Positions 12,960 through 26,600 are shown, counted from the stretch's first letter. The stretch: 64,000 nucleotides of DNA from Arctopsyche grandis (GCF_051622035.1 NC_135362.1:15227501-15291500); one strand, 5' to 3'. Notes: generated from the letters alone by a model not told the origin. Made by a program: numbers and translations.

Positions 12960-13389
12960 GATCATGCGAAAATTTGAACTCGAGATTTTGACTGATTCGA
13001 ACTCAGAATCGAACACTGATCACGTTTTCATGATCTAGAAAAAATGTGTGTCTGCGTGTCCGTGTTTTTTAGGGATTTTTTGAGAACCATTCATCCTATC
13101 GAACTGAAACTTAGTATCGATTCCTGAAATTCTCGATACGACTTTAACTTTTTTTTAATTTTCAAGTTGACTAGAATGGTGCCTTCTCTTTCTTTACATA
13201 AATTTTTTACATGTAATAGAAATTATAAATATAATACCCTAATATTATTTAAATATTTTTACCTCAACCAGAAGTAGTACTTTTTAGTACTAGATAATCG
13301 AGGTTTTTTAAGTTTTATTCAAAAACCCTTTGGTTTATTGAACTGAAATTTCATATAATTCGTTTCGTTCTCCTGCTCTTACGTGGTAA

Positions 13390-13976
13390 TACGTCATGCC
13401 CGTTGTTGCTGGAGCAGTTGGGGCTTTATGTCCCTAATCACTATGTGCGTGGTAGACATCATCATTTGCTGGCTGTACCTCCTGCCCGCACAGTCCTTTT
13501 TCGAATGGCTCCTATTCCAAGAGCTATCCGACTTCTTAATGAAATCGTTGCTGCCGAGACTGAATGTGATATTTTCCACCTTAGTGAGCGTAAATTGTCG
13601 GAAATTACTCTAACCCATTTATCTGGTAGTCTGCGCTCATCATTGTTTTCATGATTGATTGTGATTTATGAGTGAAATTTTGATTAACTCTCTTCCATTT
13701 GGGCCTTACAGGGATGTTTTGTATTTGTAGTTGTTTCTTACATATTTATTGAAACTGGCTGTAGGTGCAAGGCATTCCTTATGCTATATTTTATTTGATA
13801 TTTTTACTTTATCTGTTATTATTAAATGCTATTTTTTATGTATGTATGGATGTATTTATGTTTATGTTTAATTGTTATTTTGTTTTTTTTCTTTTTTGTG
13901 TTATATTTTTTGACCATTGTGGCGCTTTAGGAATTCCTGTTATGCCACAATGGTCTGTTTAAAATAAATAAATAAA
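13390..13976 (+). mobile_element. 5'-truncated non-LTR retrotransposon (ORF2 C-terminus and 3' UTR)
   Basis: The coding remnant at 13403-13654 reads LGLYVPNHYVRGRHHHLLAV, then PPARTVLFRMAPIPRAIRLL. This matches the C-terminal pattern of LINE reverse-transcriptase ORFs, in which a basic RxRxHHLL/PxARTxxxxxSP block precedes a final R-L-N helix. About 300 bp of T-rich 3' UTR, a perfect hairpin (13912-13955) and a tail of AAATAAATAAATAAAT-type repeats follow. The 5' end is truncated. Family assignment (Jockey or R1-like) is uncertain. Confidence 0.7.
13912..13955 (+). other. Perfect 12-bp hairpin in LINE 3' UTR
   Basis: GACCATTGTGGC (13912-13923) and GCCACAATGGTC (13944-13955) are exact reverse complements separated by 20 bases, just before the A-rich tail. 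In an RNA transcript this would be a strong stem-loop. 3' hairpins are known recognition signals for some LINE reverse transcriptases; that role here is an inference. Confidence 0.85.
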
Positions 13977-14420
13977 TATCTAGAAGTTTAAGCTTAATAC
14001 CAAGTTATGTATAAATTTTGGTCAGCATCCGTCAAACGGAAGTGGCAGTTTACAGTTTATTCTTGTTCGAATTTCCTTCCACTATTTTTTCGACCCCTTA
14101 GACATGTGTGCTCTTTACGAAGAAATTCAAGTATAATTATTGTATCAAGGTGATAAAAATATAAAAAATCGGAAGTGAGATTTTTTCCTCTTAGAAAAGT
14201 GAAAAATGTTGTGACCACGAACTAACTGGCAGTTGATAAGGTTTTGGTCAGAATTCGTAAACCGGAAGTAGTACTTTTTTTTTAATAATATTTCATTATT
14301 TTATTTTGATTTTTATTTTCTTGATATTTAATTTGTATAATATTTATAGTGATTTTAAGTAATAAAAAAAATTTGAACAAAATCCGATAACTGGAAGTAG
14401 AACTTTTGTGTATTTTTTGT

Positions 14421-17400
14421 TTGCGATCAATTTGTATCGAAAATGCTCTAATAGCCGGTATGTGTGAACGTGTATGTATGTTTAATTATCGAATTTTGTT
14501 TTGTGACCTTATATTCCTCAAATACATAGATACAGTCATGGGTTGGTCACATCCGAATTTTTTTAAGAAAGTGTGGAGAAATATTCGCTTTACGTCATTT
14601 ATCCATTTTTCGATTACAATATTTCTTATAGCCATTGCATCATGACCTCCCAAAATGAAGGAGTTTCGAGCACCAAACTAAGTACATATGTAGCATGCTT
14701 AAGCATTTCAGATAATATCAGACACAACACACTCGGAATGGCAGTAAGTGATTAGACATTAGATAACACAGTTAATATAACAGTACATGCTCAAATTAAA
14801 CAGAGAATTTGTCAGCTTGCCGCCGGACCACTACGGTGAAGTTCTTCCACATCGCGCGTACATCACGCGGATTATATGCGTAAATCATTCGAAATGCCAT
14901 TCTCGCGAAATTTCGCATATAATGAACGCTTTCGCGAAACAAATTAATTACTGGTACACCCTCCTCTCACTCTAGACACCCCTTAGTCGAATTACGACTT
15001 GCTAACTTTCCCGTCTCGCAACCTCATTCGTTTTCATTTGCCGAACTCCAGATATAGAGAAAGAGAGTAACACAGTGGCCGTTAAAAAAGTGGCCGACGT
15101 TTTGTCACTTGGAAACACCCAAAAGCGCAATTAAAATTGTCGGCGAGTAAAAAGTTGAGCGACGAAATTCTCGGTCGTACCCAAAGAGGGATTCTTTGTC
15201 TATGTTCCTCATTAAAGTCTAATAGTGCAGCGCTATGCATGTGCTAATTCCAAAAAGTGCACCCGAGCAGTCGCTCCGGGAATTTTAACCAGGGACCGTG
15301 TGGATTCCCCGCGCATTTCTCTGTGCACCAGAGTGGACTTAAGTTATTCGAATAATAAACTTAATGCTCGGAAATGTGCACGGCTAGATGGTGGTTTCCG
15401 ATTTAGTTCCTACATAACACTAGAAATAGTTTGCGATTCGCTAATTTAAATAATTTAGTATCACACTCATTTGTAGACGAGTTTGAAATCGCGGTATAAT
15501 CTATATGCACATTATCTACGTATGTACATATGTATATTATCTATTTCAATTGCATACACGCTGAGGGTATTGAAAATGGCGATACTGGATATCCTATGTA
15601 CAGTTTTGAGTTAAAAGTCACTTTTAGGACATTGCCTGAGTAAGACTTAGTTTGACTTAGTAGACTTTAAAACTATTTTTAGTATCATGTGATGAAAATG
15701 ATTAATAAATTTTAAGAACACTCAAGTAGGTGATGGGTATTAATATACTTCCAATAATTAATATACTTCCAATAATTAATATACCTAAAATTAAGCTATT
15801 GATAACGAAATTACTAAAACGATTACTAATTAATCTAACTTTTTTCAGTTTGGCAATATGTACATATCCCATTACCGGTAAAACGGTTCGAAAAATAGCT
15901 CGGTAAATTATCATATTTACTGGTAAATCAACAAAACATTCACTGAGTTTTATCAAATTCCTCTCCTTTATTTTATCTTCTGGCAACGCTGGTCCGACCC
16001 AGTGCTTCACCCAGGAGAAAAAAAAATGTACAAATAATAGTAAAAGTAATAGAACGGATTTACAAGGAAGATGTAGTAAATCTATCAGTTTCCATAGTAG
16101 TTCTATTGTAGTTCCATCTACTAATAAATGTTTTATTAGTAAAATGAAGGCTTCAGTCAACTATTAGAAATAAATTAAATTCAGTTTGGATGAATAAATG
16201 AATAAATTGGATGAATAGATTGAATTCAGTTTGGGAAAGAAACCTACACAGAAGAAAAAAATATGAGAAAGGAGAGGACTTTTTTGATGAAATGAAATTA
16301 AACTGAAAAAATCACTTAAAAATTTAGTCCTTTAGGAAATTATATTTGAATCCGATAATTTGTAAAAAAAAAAAATCGGATTACTGGTAAACGGAAATTA
16401 GAGTAAATTGGACTCCCTAGTACATATGTATCAAATCGTCTTTTACGTAACACCATACTATCTTAGGCGGTCGATGGATGCTTTTCAAATAACAATAGAC
16501 CTCTCAATTAGTGTGCAAAGCAAGGGTGCAAAAAAGCATGGTTTTTCTAAGAAATTGACAATAGCGAACCATTCTTGTGCGAAAAGCATCCATCGAACGC
16601 CGATCTTTGCTTGCACCCAACGAATACCATTCGTATTGGATTTTTTGGAATTCCAGTTGCTTCAGTGCGATTTTATACCTTGCCCAATAAATTTACGCTT
16701 TTTTGTTTGTTAATACGTGTACTTACCATATGTTATATTGAAGTATTGAATTACGTGTTAAATGTCAATTTTTCGTTGACCAGGTATCGTAGTACTAAAA
16801 TGTAATATGAATTGTGTGTAAAAATTGTTTTAAACGATATATACCGTATATTTAAACGTGTACATACATACATACCGTCGTGTGAATATGTATTTTCGTT
16901 TTCCTAGTTTTGTTTATCTGATCGAAATGCTCTCTTTGTTTTCCTTCTTTGCATTTAGAGTGTTACTGCATCAATCCATTTTACTCACGCTCGGTTGACC
17001 CACGCGAGTGCAACAAAACCAGCATGAGTAATTGGACACAAATCTGTGATTCGTCATCAGCGATTTTTCACGTCCTTTCTTCGTCGGTCAATGATGCACA
17101 TGCGTGTCTTCCGATGTTAGTTTCGGTTGACTTTCTTTCACCTTGTAGTGATCGTTACACAATACCTCTTCCATTTTTTTGTTTTTGTTTTTGAAATTAC
17201 CTCAGCGCATTCTCGGTGAGTACTAGTACTTAAGTTTCAATAAGAAAACTAAGTGGAGCCGATGGGAACTTTTCTAAATGATAATACGGTACAGCAGCTT
17301 CGTTTCCGTGTCGACTATGGCTCACATTAAGTGCGTGCATCTTTGAACAAAAAAAAAGCTCATAAAATGTGCTATTTTTATGAACATATTTTCATAGGCT

Positions 17401-17684
17401 TCTTCGGCGCAACATATGGCTGGCACTTTTACACGTCGTTGATTTTTCAATTGATTAATCATTTGGAATTTCCAGCAATATTTTGATCAAATTTCAGTAT
17501 AATTCTCCCCTATTGATATTTTTTTTGTTTAAAATGAGGTACAATATATTAATCTTATACAATATGGGTTGAATACTTTGTACGATTATATTGTTAACAC
17601 CAGATCGTCGGTGTTAAATATAACCACTCTAATTTACATTATCTAATATATTTATAATAATATTGATTTTTTTCTTTTTTGCAG
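14421..17684. other. Upstream or first-intron region of sidekick; no coding exon identified
   Basis: I looked for an ATG followed by a signal peptide and a donor leaving two bases to be supplied by exon 17685, and found none. The stretch 14800-15480 is relatively GC-rich with many CG dinucleotides and could include a promoter or 5' UTR exon, but there is no direct evidence. An 18-bp unit is repeated about 2.5 times at 15740-15786. The minus-strand frame at 15702-16160 lacks any family similarity. Confidence 0.4.
16466..16601. repeat. 136-bp element with 21-bp inverted ends
   Basis: The left end GGCGGTCGATGGATGCTTTTC and the reverse complement of the right end GGCGTTCGATGGATGCTTTTC differ at one base. 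This could be a small MITE or a foldback relic. No flanking duplication is apparent. Confidence 0.55.
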
Positions 17685-20600
17685 GACTTCAACCTCCACG
17701 CTTCAGCACCCAGCCTTCTGCTTCCGGAAGTATAGTCAGTGAAGGACGTACCAAAATTTTGCAATGCTCAGCTCTAGGTGAGTTTTATTCAACTTAATTA
17801 TTATTATAATGTTGTTGCGATAGAAATATGTATACATACATAGTACCTGTGAACTAAAGTGGTTCTGGTTCGTGCGGTCCTCTGGGATACTGCGATGAGA
17901 CAAAAGCCTGAAAGCTTGGTTTGGTCCTGAATATCATCGTCAGAGTCTAGCGGTGCTTTCATTTCATACTCGATCCATTCACGCGAGCTGGTCCTCGAGC
18001 GGTCGGAGACTCGTGTACCTTATGAATTAAATACGAGCTGTATTCTGAGCTGTTGTCGGCTCATCACTACTTCTGTTTGAACAAGCTCCTGTCGCAACAC
18101 CGAAACTGATTTTCCTTCACATTGAAACCGAATCCTTGCATTTTGTCTTGTTTCGTTACATGTACATGTGTATATGCTGATAGATCACATCTTACAATAA
18201 ATAAATAAAAAAAACATTGAACTATTATTAGTATTCACTCAGTACACGGAACTTTATTTCAAAAACTTAACTTAAAAATAAATAATATTAACTTTGTACA
18301 TCTTAACATTATTTCCAATACTGATACGTCAATTAGGCATTAAAATTTTGTTTAAAACTGAGTTGGCAAGAGTTGTCGTTTCATCTTTGCCTTACGTCTA
18401 TTGTGAAGTATTTCACTTTCCGATTCGTAATTTAAAGTGCAAATAAATAAATTCCAGTGATGATAATTTTTTTCATATTTTTGTTGAATGTTGGAATAAT
18501 TTATTTAATGTTTTTGAGTGTAAATCATTATTATGAATGTGAAAATGGTCAAAATTAAAGTTCATTTAATTAAAACCCTAAAAATATTCGATGCTAATCA
18601 TTCACCATTTTCAAATAAAACAAACAGATTAATTTTTTTGTAATATCATTTTCACTTTTAAAATTATTAAAGATGTATTATGTATTTTTGCGTAATATCA
18701 ATCAGGATCGTAAGCAAAACTTGGCTGGATATTATCTAATGTTAATCAGGATCGTAAGCAAAACTTGGCTGAATATTATCTAATGTTAAAACATTAGATT
18801 ACATTACGTATATACGAGTATGTATGATAAAAAGCAGATCATATATGTTTAAGCAAATTCTAATTCATGAGATTGAGTGTAAAGCCGATGATTCACTTGT
18901 AACGTGCTCGTGAGCAAACGCTTCAACAGTTAACGGATAGGATAAATAATTTTATGTATCTAATATTTGAAATACAATATATGTATTAGTTTCAAACTAC
19001 GTTTTAATAAACAAATAACGGGCAAATGAACGAGTCGTACGAAATATAAAGTATTGTAACCAAATTTGGTTTTGTCGCATATTATTGCGAATGTGATCCA
19101 TTACGCGAGCGGAATGTATAAACGTTTCTCTCGGTTTTGCATTATTTTACAGTTATCGCCGGTTGACTAATTTTGTTAAATTTTCATTTCCTTAGTTTTG
19201 GCCTAAAGCTATACGCCCGTATCGCATATACAATTACGCATGTTAGTGTAGATATACATTGTATAAAAGTTTCAGCAAGTTTCAGCCGCTTCGAAATATA
19301 CACACACATACATACATACACACATTCGTAAGAAGAAAAACACAAGGCAGCTTTCGCGAAACTTTAGATTGATATTGCGAGCGTTTGATTTTAAATAACT
19401 GCTGAACTGTTTAACATACGTTTGAGTGGCTTTTCAGCTTGAAACTTGGACTCATTCAGAATGCTGACTTTCGCGAAAGACTCTGCTAACTATGCATTGT
19501 TCTGTTAACGAAGTTCCGCTTCCTAGTAAATGAGATTCTAACGTATGTACATATGTATATATGCGATTTATATTGATATGTATAGCTATCGAACGAAAGG
19601 TATTAAAATTAGAAAGATTTTTATACAGTAAATTGACGACGTACATGCGGGAATACTTTTGTTACAATTTTGATTAAAATTTTGATTTTATAGGTACCGT
19701 GCGACGCATATCGTAAACCCTCTTCGTAAAAATTAATTAACCTCTAACCGTTCTGTTCTTTTTTCGCTCGTTTCAATGCTTATTTTTATGCAAATTTAAT
19801 TTATTTTTACCGATTCCTTAAATTGGAAATTTTAAGTGTAATAAATATTTTCAGTTTAAGCATGTTTGTTTTTATTTTTCACTGTCTGACATTTTGAACA
19901 CATTTAAAATTCTGAATGATCTTGAAATCCTTTTTTTGGACTGGGTTATAAAATATATTATAATTAATTATTGTATAATTTAATTAATTTTCGAATAAAA
20001 TTCTTGTTTTTACATACCTCCTTTACGTTTCACTTCCGATTACAATTCAGGAAAAAATTTGCCTCTTATCCAATCGTTTTCTTACTTAGCCATATTGCTC
20101 ATTTTGATCATCAATATAAGTAAATGGATCCTCCGCCATTACGATGGTGCAAAAATATCGTGTAAGACGTGTTTGAAATATGAATTTCTGAAAAGTGGGT
20201 GACGTTTATCCAGTTTTTAGTTTTAAACATAGATATATAAAATAATAATAATTTTATTAGTGATATATGTATATGTACACATATAGGGCCGACGAGAGAG
20301 GGGAGGGCTGGGGTAAAATTCCAGGGCCCGGAATATTTGAGGGGCACCATATCGGGACGTCCAAATGACCGATTCCAGAGAAAATCAAAACAATAATATA
20401 TTTAAAATAATAAATCGTAACAATAATATATTTAAAAAATAAATGAAGTCGTACCTGTTATATCATACTTTGTTATTCAATTATTTAAAAAAAAAAATAA
20501 CAACCAACATATACGTATTTTTCTAATAGTTCTGATGGTTTTTTGAAAAATTAAATATATATTCAAAAGATCTTTTTTTTTAGTTTGTCATAGGGCCCGA

Positions 20601-23600
20601 AATATTAATTGTTTCCAGGGCCCGGGATTCCTCTCGGCGGCCCTGTACACATATACATACATATGTAGCATATTATTTTATTTAATAATATTTTGGTGAC
20701 CGAAATGACCCAGTTGAAAATCTAAAACAAACATCATAATTAAAAACACAAACAAAAAAAACTGATTAAAATCTAATATATATGTAATTTCGAAAGAGAC
20801 TTTGTATGTATATATATTTGGTTCGTAGAATCCGTGACGTTCAATTTAATAAAAAAACAAATGAATATTTAAATAAAATAAAACTATTGAAAAAAATAAA
20901 ATAAAATGCTTACTATTAGATTGGCCATGTTTAAGCGAAGCCGGGTGAAAACACTAGTATTATATAAAAATTAAAACCATAAAATAAATGAACACATCTA
21001 TATATGTATGTACTTATGAATTATATTTTACTATAAACGATTTCCGATAACCTGAAATTACATTTTCTAAATGTTGGTGTCCAAAATATTTGTAATGTTT
21101 TTTATATGTAGTTTTTTACCCCTATACTTTCGTACCTGAAGTTAATATGTATAAAATTTTCTCTACACCGAACTCAGTTACCCCTTACATTATTATTATA
21201 CCTTCATCATTTTGATATCTTATTTCATCGTTATAGTTTTTTTATTATCTGTTTTTGAGTTATTGAATTCTGGTTTTTTATATTGACGCGTTGGAATTTT
21301 CATTCTTGATATGTACATACATATGTATGTGTTTCTGACACCCAAAGGGTTAAACATTTTCTTCTATTGCATCCGATGACTTCATACGTGACCGACTTCT
21401 AAATACTAGAAAACTAGGACCTTAACGGAAACCCCTCAACTGTGTTCTCAATGCCGGTGTTGCAGTTGCATTCTCACATTTTTTAGGATCGTTCATTATT
21501 CTACACGGGAGGGGGATCACGTGCATCCTGTTCCGGTTTAAAATCCAGTCATCCATATCTCCCTCGAGATTTACTTTTTATCTTACTATTTTTTAGATAC
21601 GTTACAAATTCAAAGTATACATATTGTGTAATTTACATACGCGAGAAATGTGTACATTGTTTTTATTTGATAACTGAAATAAATCTCCATAGTAAGATAC
21701 TTTTCAGTTGACAGTAATAAGTGATTTATCACTTTGTCACTTTACATTTATTCCGCATTGTTCATTTTTCACGCACTCAAATTTAAATATATTACGTGTC
21801 CAACAATGGGCAAAAGTGGGGTTGTTGTTTCGTGTATATATTTAGTTATACTTGTAATAATGCGAGTTGTAATTTTAAATATAATTAAGAGTTACAATGT
21901 ACTCCAAATTGAGTATCGCTTCCGACGCTGTATAGTCGTTGAAAAACGGAATTAATGATTCAACAGTGCAAGTGCATTATCATTAAAAATACACCGATGT
22001 CGGAACCACGAGAATAAAGAAGTTTCTTGGCTTAATGGCCAAAGTCCATTACCTCGGAGGGTTGACACGAAAATTACAGAACAAACTCTAGCTCTATTTA
22101 TATACTTTACATACTTTGTGTTGCTATTTTTTTTTTTTTTTTTTAAATTTCTACATTTTTTTCAGGGATACCTCAACCGCTATATCGATGGTTACGAGAT
22201 GGAGAACCACTGGGAGAGTATTCACCAGAATTATTTTATAAAATTATAAACACCCAAAGAGCAGATGCTGGAGCATATCAATGTGTAGCAAAAAACGATG
22301 TTGGAGCTATTTTTAGCGAAAAAAATCACATTGAAGTAGCCTGTAAGTTTTTAATTTAATTAGATAGCTGATTTATTTTTTTAAATATTGACAATAATAA
22401 GTTAAATTATTTTTTTCAGATATGGGTATATTCGAAGATTCGTCTGAAAAAACAATTTTTGTTGAATATGGAGAAGCTGCAATATTGAATCTGCCGCAAA
22501 TAGAATCTAATCCTCCACCTTCAGTTAGTTGGCAGGATGAAAATGGCCTACTTCGATACGATCGCAAATATGCTGTAACTGAAAGTAATCAATTAGTTAT
22601 ATTATCCAGTTCCAAAGAAGACGAAAAGGCATATAGGTAAATTGAATATAAACAGGCTAGTTTTATTTTTACTCATAAGTATTTAAAATATTTTCAAGTG
22701 TTTGTATTTCGTTATTTTAGAGCGCGTGCTATAAATACTCAATTAGGCAAAGAAGAAAATAGTCCATATATTATACTTAAAGTGACAGGAGATGGCAGCG
22801 CTGAAATTCCACCTGAAATAATCATCAAACCTAAAGATGTCACAGCAGTTAAGGGGCAAGAAATCACAAAGTTGCAGTGTATAGCTAACGCCAGTCCTCT
22901 GCATGAACTTGAAACGTTGTGGTTCAAAGATGGCATTATTGTTGACACCGCTGGTATTACTTACGATTTGGCCGATCCATGGAACCGTACCTTGAATCTG
23001 ATTTCTGCCAATCTGACCCACACTGGTCAGTACACATGCCAGGTCAGATTGAAAACTGGAGGGTATCCGACCATTACTGCGACGTCCAGCGTGTTTGTTC
23101 AAGAAAAACCAATATTTTTAAGCAATTTGAAGTCTGAGACCTTGGGTGAATATGGCGCGTTTATAAAACTTGACTGTGACGTGCAGGGTGTACCACCGCC
23201 AGGCATCGCATGGTATAAAGATGGGAAAAAAGTTGGTAGTACAGGAGTAATTGTTGATGATAATCAAATTGACGATATTGAATTTGGTGGCGGAAGATAT
23301 TCTGTGGAAGAAGACAGATCGCTCGTTATCAAAGGACTTAAAATCGAAGATGTTGGAATATTTCAGTGTATAGCCGCCAATGACGCCGGTGAAGCTTCCA
23401 TTTACACATGGCTGAAAGTAAAAAGTAAGACATTATTTTACTATTACCTGAACATAATCAAATCTTTAAATACTAACAATACATAAGCATACATTTATGC
23501 TTATAAATTTAGACAATTGAACGCTCAAATTGTTAAATAAATTATTCAACTAATTTAGTGCGTAAACGGTTGGCAAGAGGAACTCAACCAAAAATCATCA

Positions 23601-26600
23601 GAATGAGATCACCTGACAAACAAATAAAGACTTTCCGATTTGATTCCGGCAGTAAGAATTATTCCTTTTAATCAAAAGTCGAATTGTTTTTTTTTTATCA
23701 TAGTAGATGAGTTCTCTCTCATCTACAGCTGATGCACCATGATTAGATTTTTCACGTTTATTTTGTTTTCACATATTTCTGTTTGCAGTGTGCTGTTTTA
23801 TTTTTTTAAGTTAATGTGGCACAAACGGTGTTATAACCTACAAATGATATGAAAATATTTTGATTGAAATAATTATTTTGATAGACGCTTATACATTTTT
23901 TACTATCCTACATTTCCAAATGTTTATATTATAATTTAATAAATATTATAATATAAGATACAATAATTACTTTAAGCACCAATTTCTTCGACTTCTGTTT
24001 TTTTATTTACTACCAAAGCATAGAATATTTTATTTAATTTAACAAATTTTTATTTACTGAGATACAATATCTTCATAATAAATAATTTAAATATAATATA
24101 ATATGGCTTAGGTGGCAAACATTCACAATTTTGCTTATTTATCGTCTGTTAAACAATATCAAATTTATATGATAAATACTAAGTATTTATAAAGATGTAT
24201 GTACTATATCGTTTATAATCACGTGTTTGCAAGTTAAACTGCACTATTAATTTGATGTTTTTTATTTATTATTATTTTGTGTAGTGACCACCTTAGTGCA
24301 TGAATTCACAGCTCTTTATATTTTGAACGTTTTCATTTTGTATGTGCACTTATTGCTAGTGTTTTGTATATTAACAAATGTGTGGCTTGTATCTTTTATT
24401 AGCGTCCATACCAGTGATGGAATTAGCCCCATCCAACTTGACCGTATTGGATGGGAAAGATGCCACTATTCCTTGCAAAGCGGCTGGTGCACCCACTCCA
24501 AATATCACCTGGTATTTCAACGGTATGGATCATGTTTCCTTTTTGATTATTGATATTTCATTTATAAATTGCGAATTTTGCATCTTATACCAAGTTACTT
24601 ACTTGATTCTTTTAAATTTACTTCATACAAATATATGTATGTAGATACGGCGATATTGACTGCGTCGAAAGATACAAGCAGTAGAGTCCAAATACTTGAT
24701 GAAGGAGAACTTCTTATTGCTGGTACGTCCATCGCCGATACGGGAAAATATAAATGCATCCGAGCCAATGAAGCTGGTCACGTACAAGGAGAAGCTTATT
24801 TAACAGTAATGGGTATGTTAAAGCGTTTTTTTTTTTATACTTTTTTTTTCTTCATAATAAGCATATTTTAATTATTGTAAATTTCAGTTCGCACTCAAAT
24901 TGTTGCACCCCCTGTTGACACAAAAGTTCTTTTGGGACATACAGCAACATTACAATGTAAAGTATCGAGTGATCCGAGTGTTCCATTCAACATTGACTGG
25001 TTTCATCATAAACAGTACGAATTAAAAATTTGATTAATCTTTTACTTTATTTTTTTTCAATTATATAATAGCGGTTATGTTTATTTTTTTAGAATAATGG
25101 TTTCTGGTTCACGAGTATGGGTCGGAAGTGATGGTAGTCTTGAAGTGAGTGCTGTGCGTGCTACCGATGCTGGTGAATATACTTGCTCGGTAACATCACC
25201 CGGTGGTAATTATACCCGACATGCTGTGCTATCAGTTATTGAATTGCCATTTGCTCCGACCAATCTAAGAGCCATCAAAGTGGATTCGTCTGCTCAAAGG
25301 GCAGTAAACATCACTTGGACGCCGGGATTTGATGGCAACTCTCCTATCAAAAAATTTATTGTCCAAAAGCGAGAAGTTCCTGAACTTGGTATATAATTTA
25401 ACACATACTAGTTTTATTTTATATTTAATTTATCGTCTAGCCAGTTTCTAATTTATCTCTGTTTAATCAAGGTCCAATTCCTGATCCTTTACTCAATTGG
25501 GTAACTGAATTGAGTAATGTATCTGCTACTCAACGATGGGTGCTACTTACTGGATTGAAAGCAGCCTCTGCGTACCAATTTCGAGTGTCTGCGATTAATG
25601 CTGTTGGTGAAGGTTCTCCTTCAGATCCCACCGGTGTTATTATCCTACCACAAGAAGGTTTGATATATATTTATATATTTGTTGTCACTTAATTATGTAA
25701 TATTTGATAAGGAATTGGTCATACTTAACAAAAAGCATTAGACTAGACATTATTTCAAACTATGGATATAATAACATGAACACCAATTCACTCTTTCTTA
25801 TAGTTCTTCAAAATTATATGCATAACACACTAGTGTACATTTCGCAAATTTAATAATTACATTTTTTCCATATAAAAATAACCATTTCGTTCCATTTTCA
25901 TTCTTATTCATTCAAAAAAGAAGTACTACCATTTCCATTTCAGCATATGTATTGTAAAAAACTGTATTTACTTAGATGAATTTGAACCGGAATTATCCCA
26001 AAATCGTGTGGTTATTTATATGACCATAAATCCAATAAGCACAACAATGTTGCAGTGTTGACACCTTTCTTTATATGTATAATATGTAGTATAATTAATT
26101 ATAATTTTATAACAAATTGTGTGATATTTCGTAAAATTTTCAAAATAGTCACAGCTGTTGTACTGTTACACAGCCAGCGATTTGATATGCTGTCAAGGTA
26201 TTACTTGTTTGTGACTTTTTCATGTCATTCTATTGATCACCTATTTATTTTACTTTTTCACTTTTTTTCCTATTGCGTACGATTTTACATATATTTTAAT
26301 CTTAATTTAGTTATTTTAATTTCATTACAAATATCATTCAACGATTTTTATTTCATGGTTTTTAGGTTTTGTGACTTTCCGTACATTCATTTTATTTTGA
26401 TGTTCATTTGTGGAGCTTTTTTGTTTAGGTTTAAATGTTTTTACTATGTTGACTTTCGTTTATAAAAGTAATAAATTGGTTTGTTACCTTTGATTTGGAT
26501 TTGGCTGAATGCCACACTACTTAATGCTTGGAATGTGTTGAATTTTCTATTCAAAAATGGGTTCATATCTGAATAAAGTGACTTTTTAAAATAGATTTTA

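Larger units (their letters stand above)
12960..14420. repeat. Decayed repeat with recurring GGAAGTAGTACTTTT motif, split by a LINE
   Basis: Variants of a purine-rich motif (AACCGGAAGTAGTACTTTT-like) occur near 13268, 14033, 14258 and 14383, each preceded by a GGTCAGNATNCGT-like or similar stretch. The block reads like diverged copies of one repeat unit, interrupted by the LINE at about 13390-13976. I cannot assign it to a known family. Confidence 0.4.
17685..25240 (+). other. sdk: sdk exons encoding six Ig domains
   Basis: Ig1 spans exons 17685-17777 and 22166-22342 (Cys in LQCSAL, then DAGAYQCVA). Ig2 is 22420-22636 and the start of the next exon; its usual cysteines are absent in the part read, as in other Sidekick Ig2 domains as far as I recall. 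Ig3 and Ig4 share exon 22721-23424 (THTGQYTCQV and EDVGIFQCIA). Ig5 is 24403-24812 (TIPCKAAG, DTGKYKCIR). Ig6 is 24888-25014 plus the start of 25093-25388 (ATLQCKVSS, DAGEYTCSV). The 4.4-kb intron after the first exon holds several repeats. Confidence 0.85.

Noticed and set aside
15702..16160. 152-codon minus-strand ORF
   Set aside because: Leu/Ile-rich product with an 18-bp tandem repeat at its end, no family similarity and no splice context; likely chance in AT-rich DNA.
16408..16713. 101-codon plus-strand ORF
   Set aside because: It overlaps the palindromic 136-bp unit and has no recognisable protein features.
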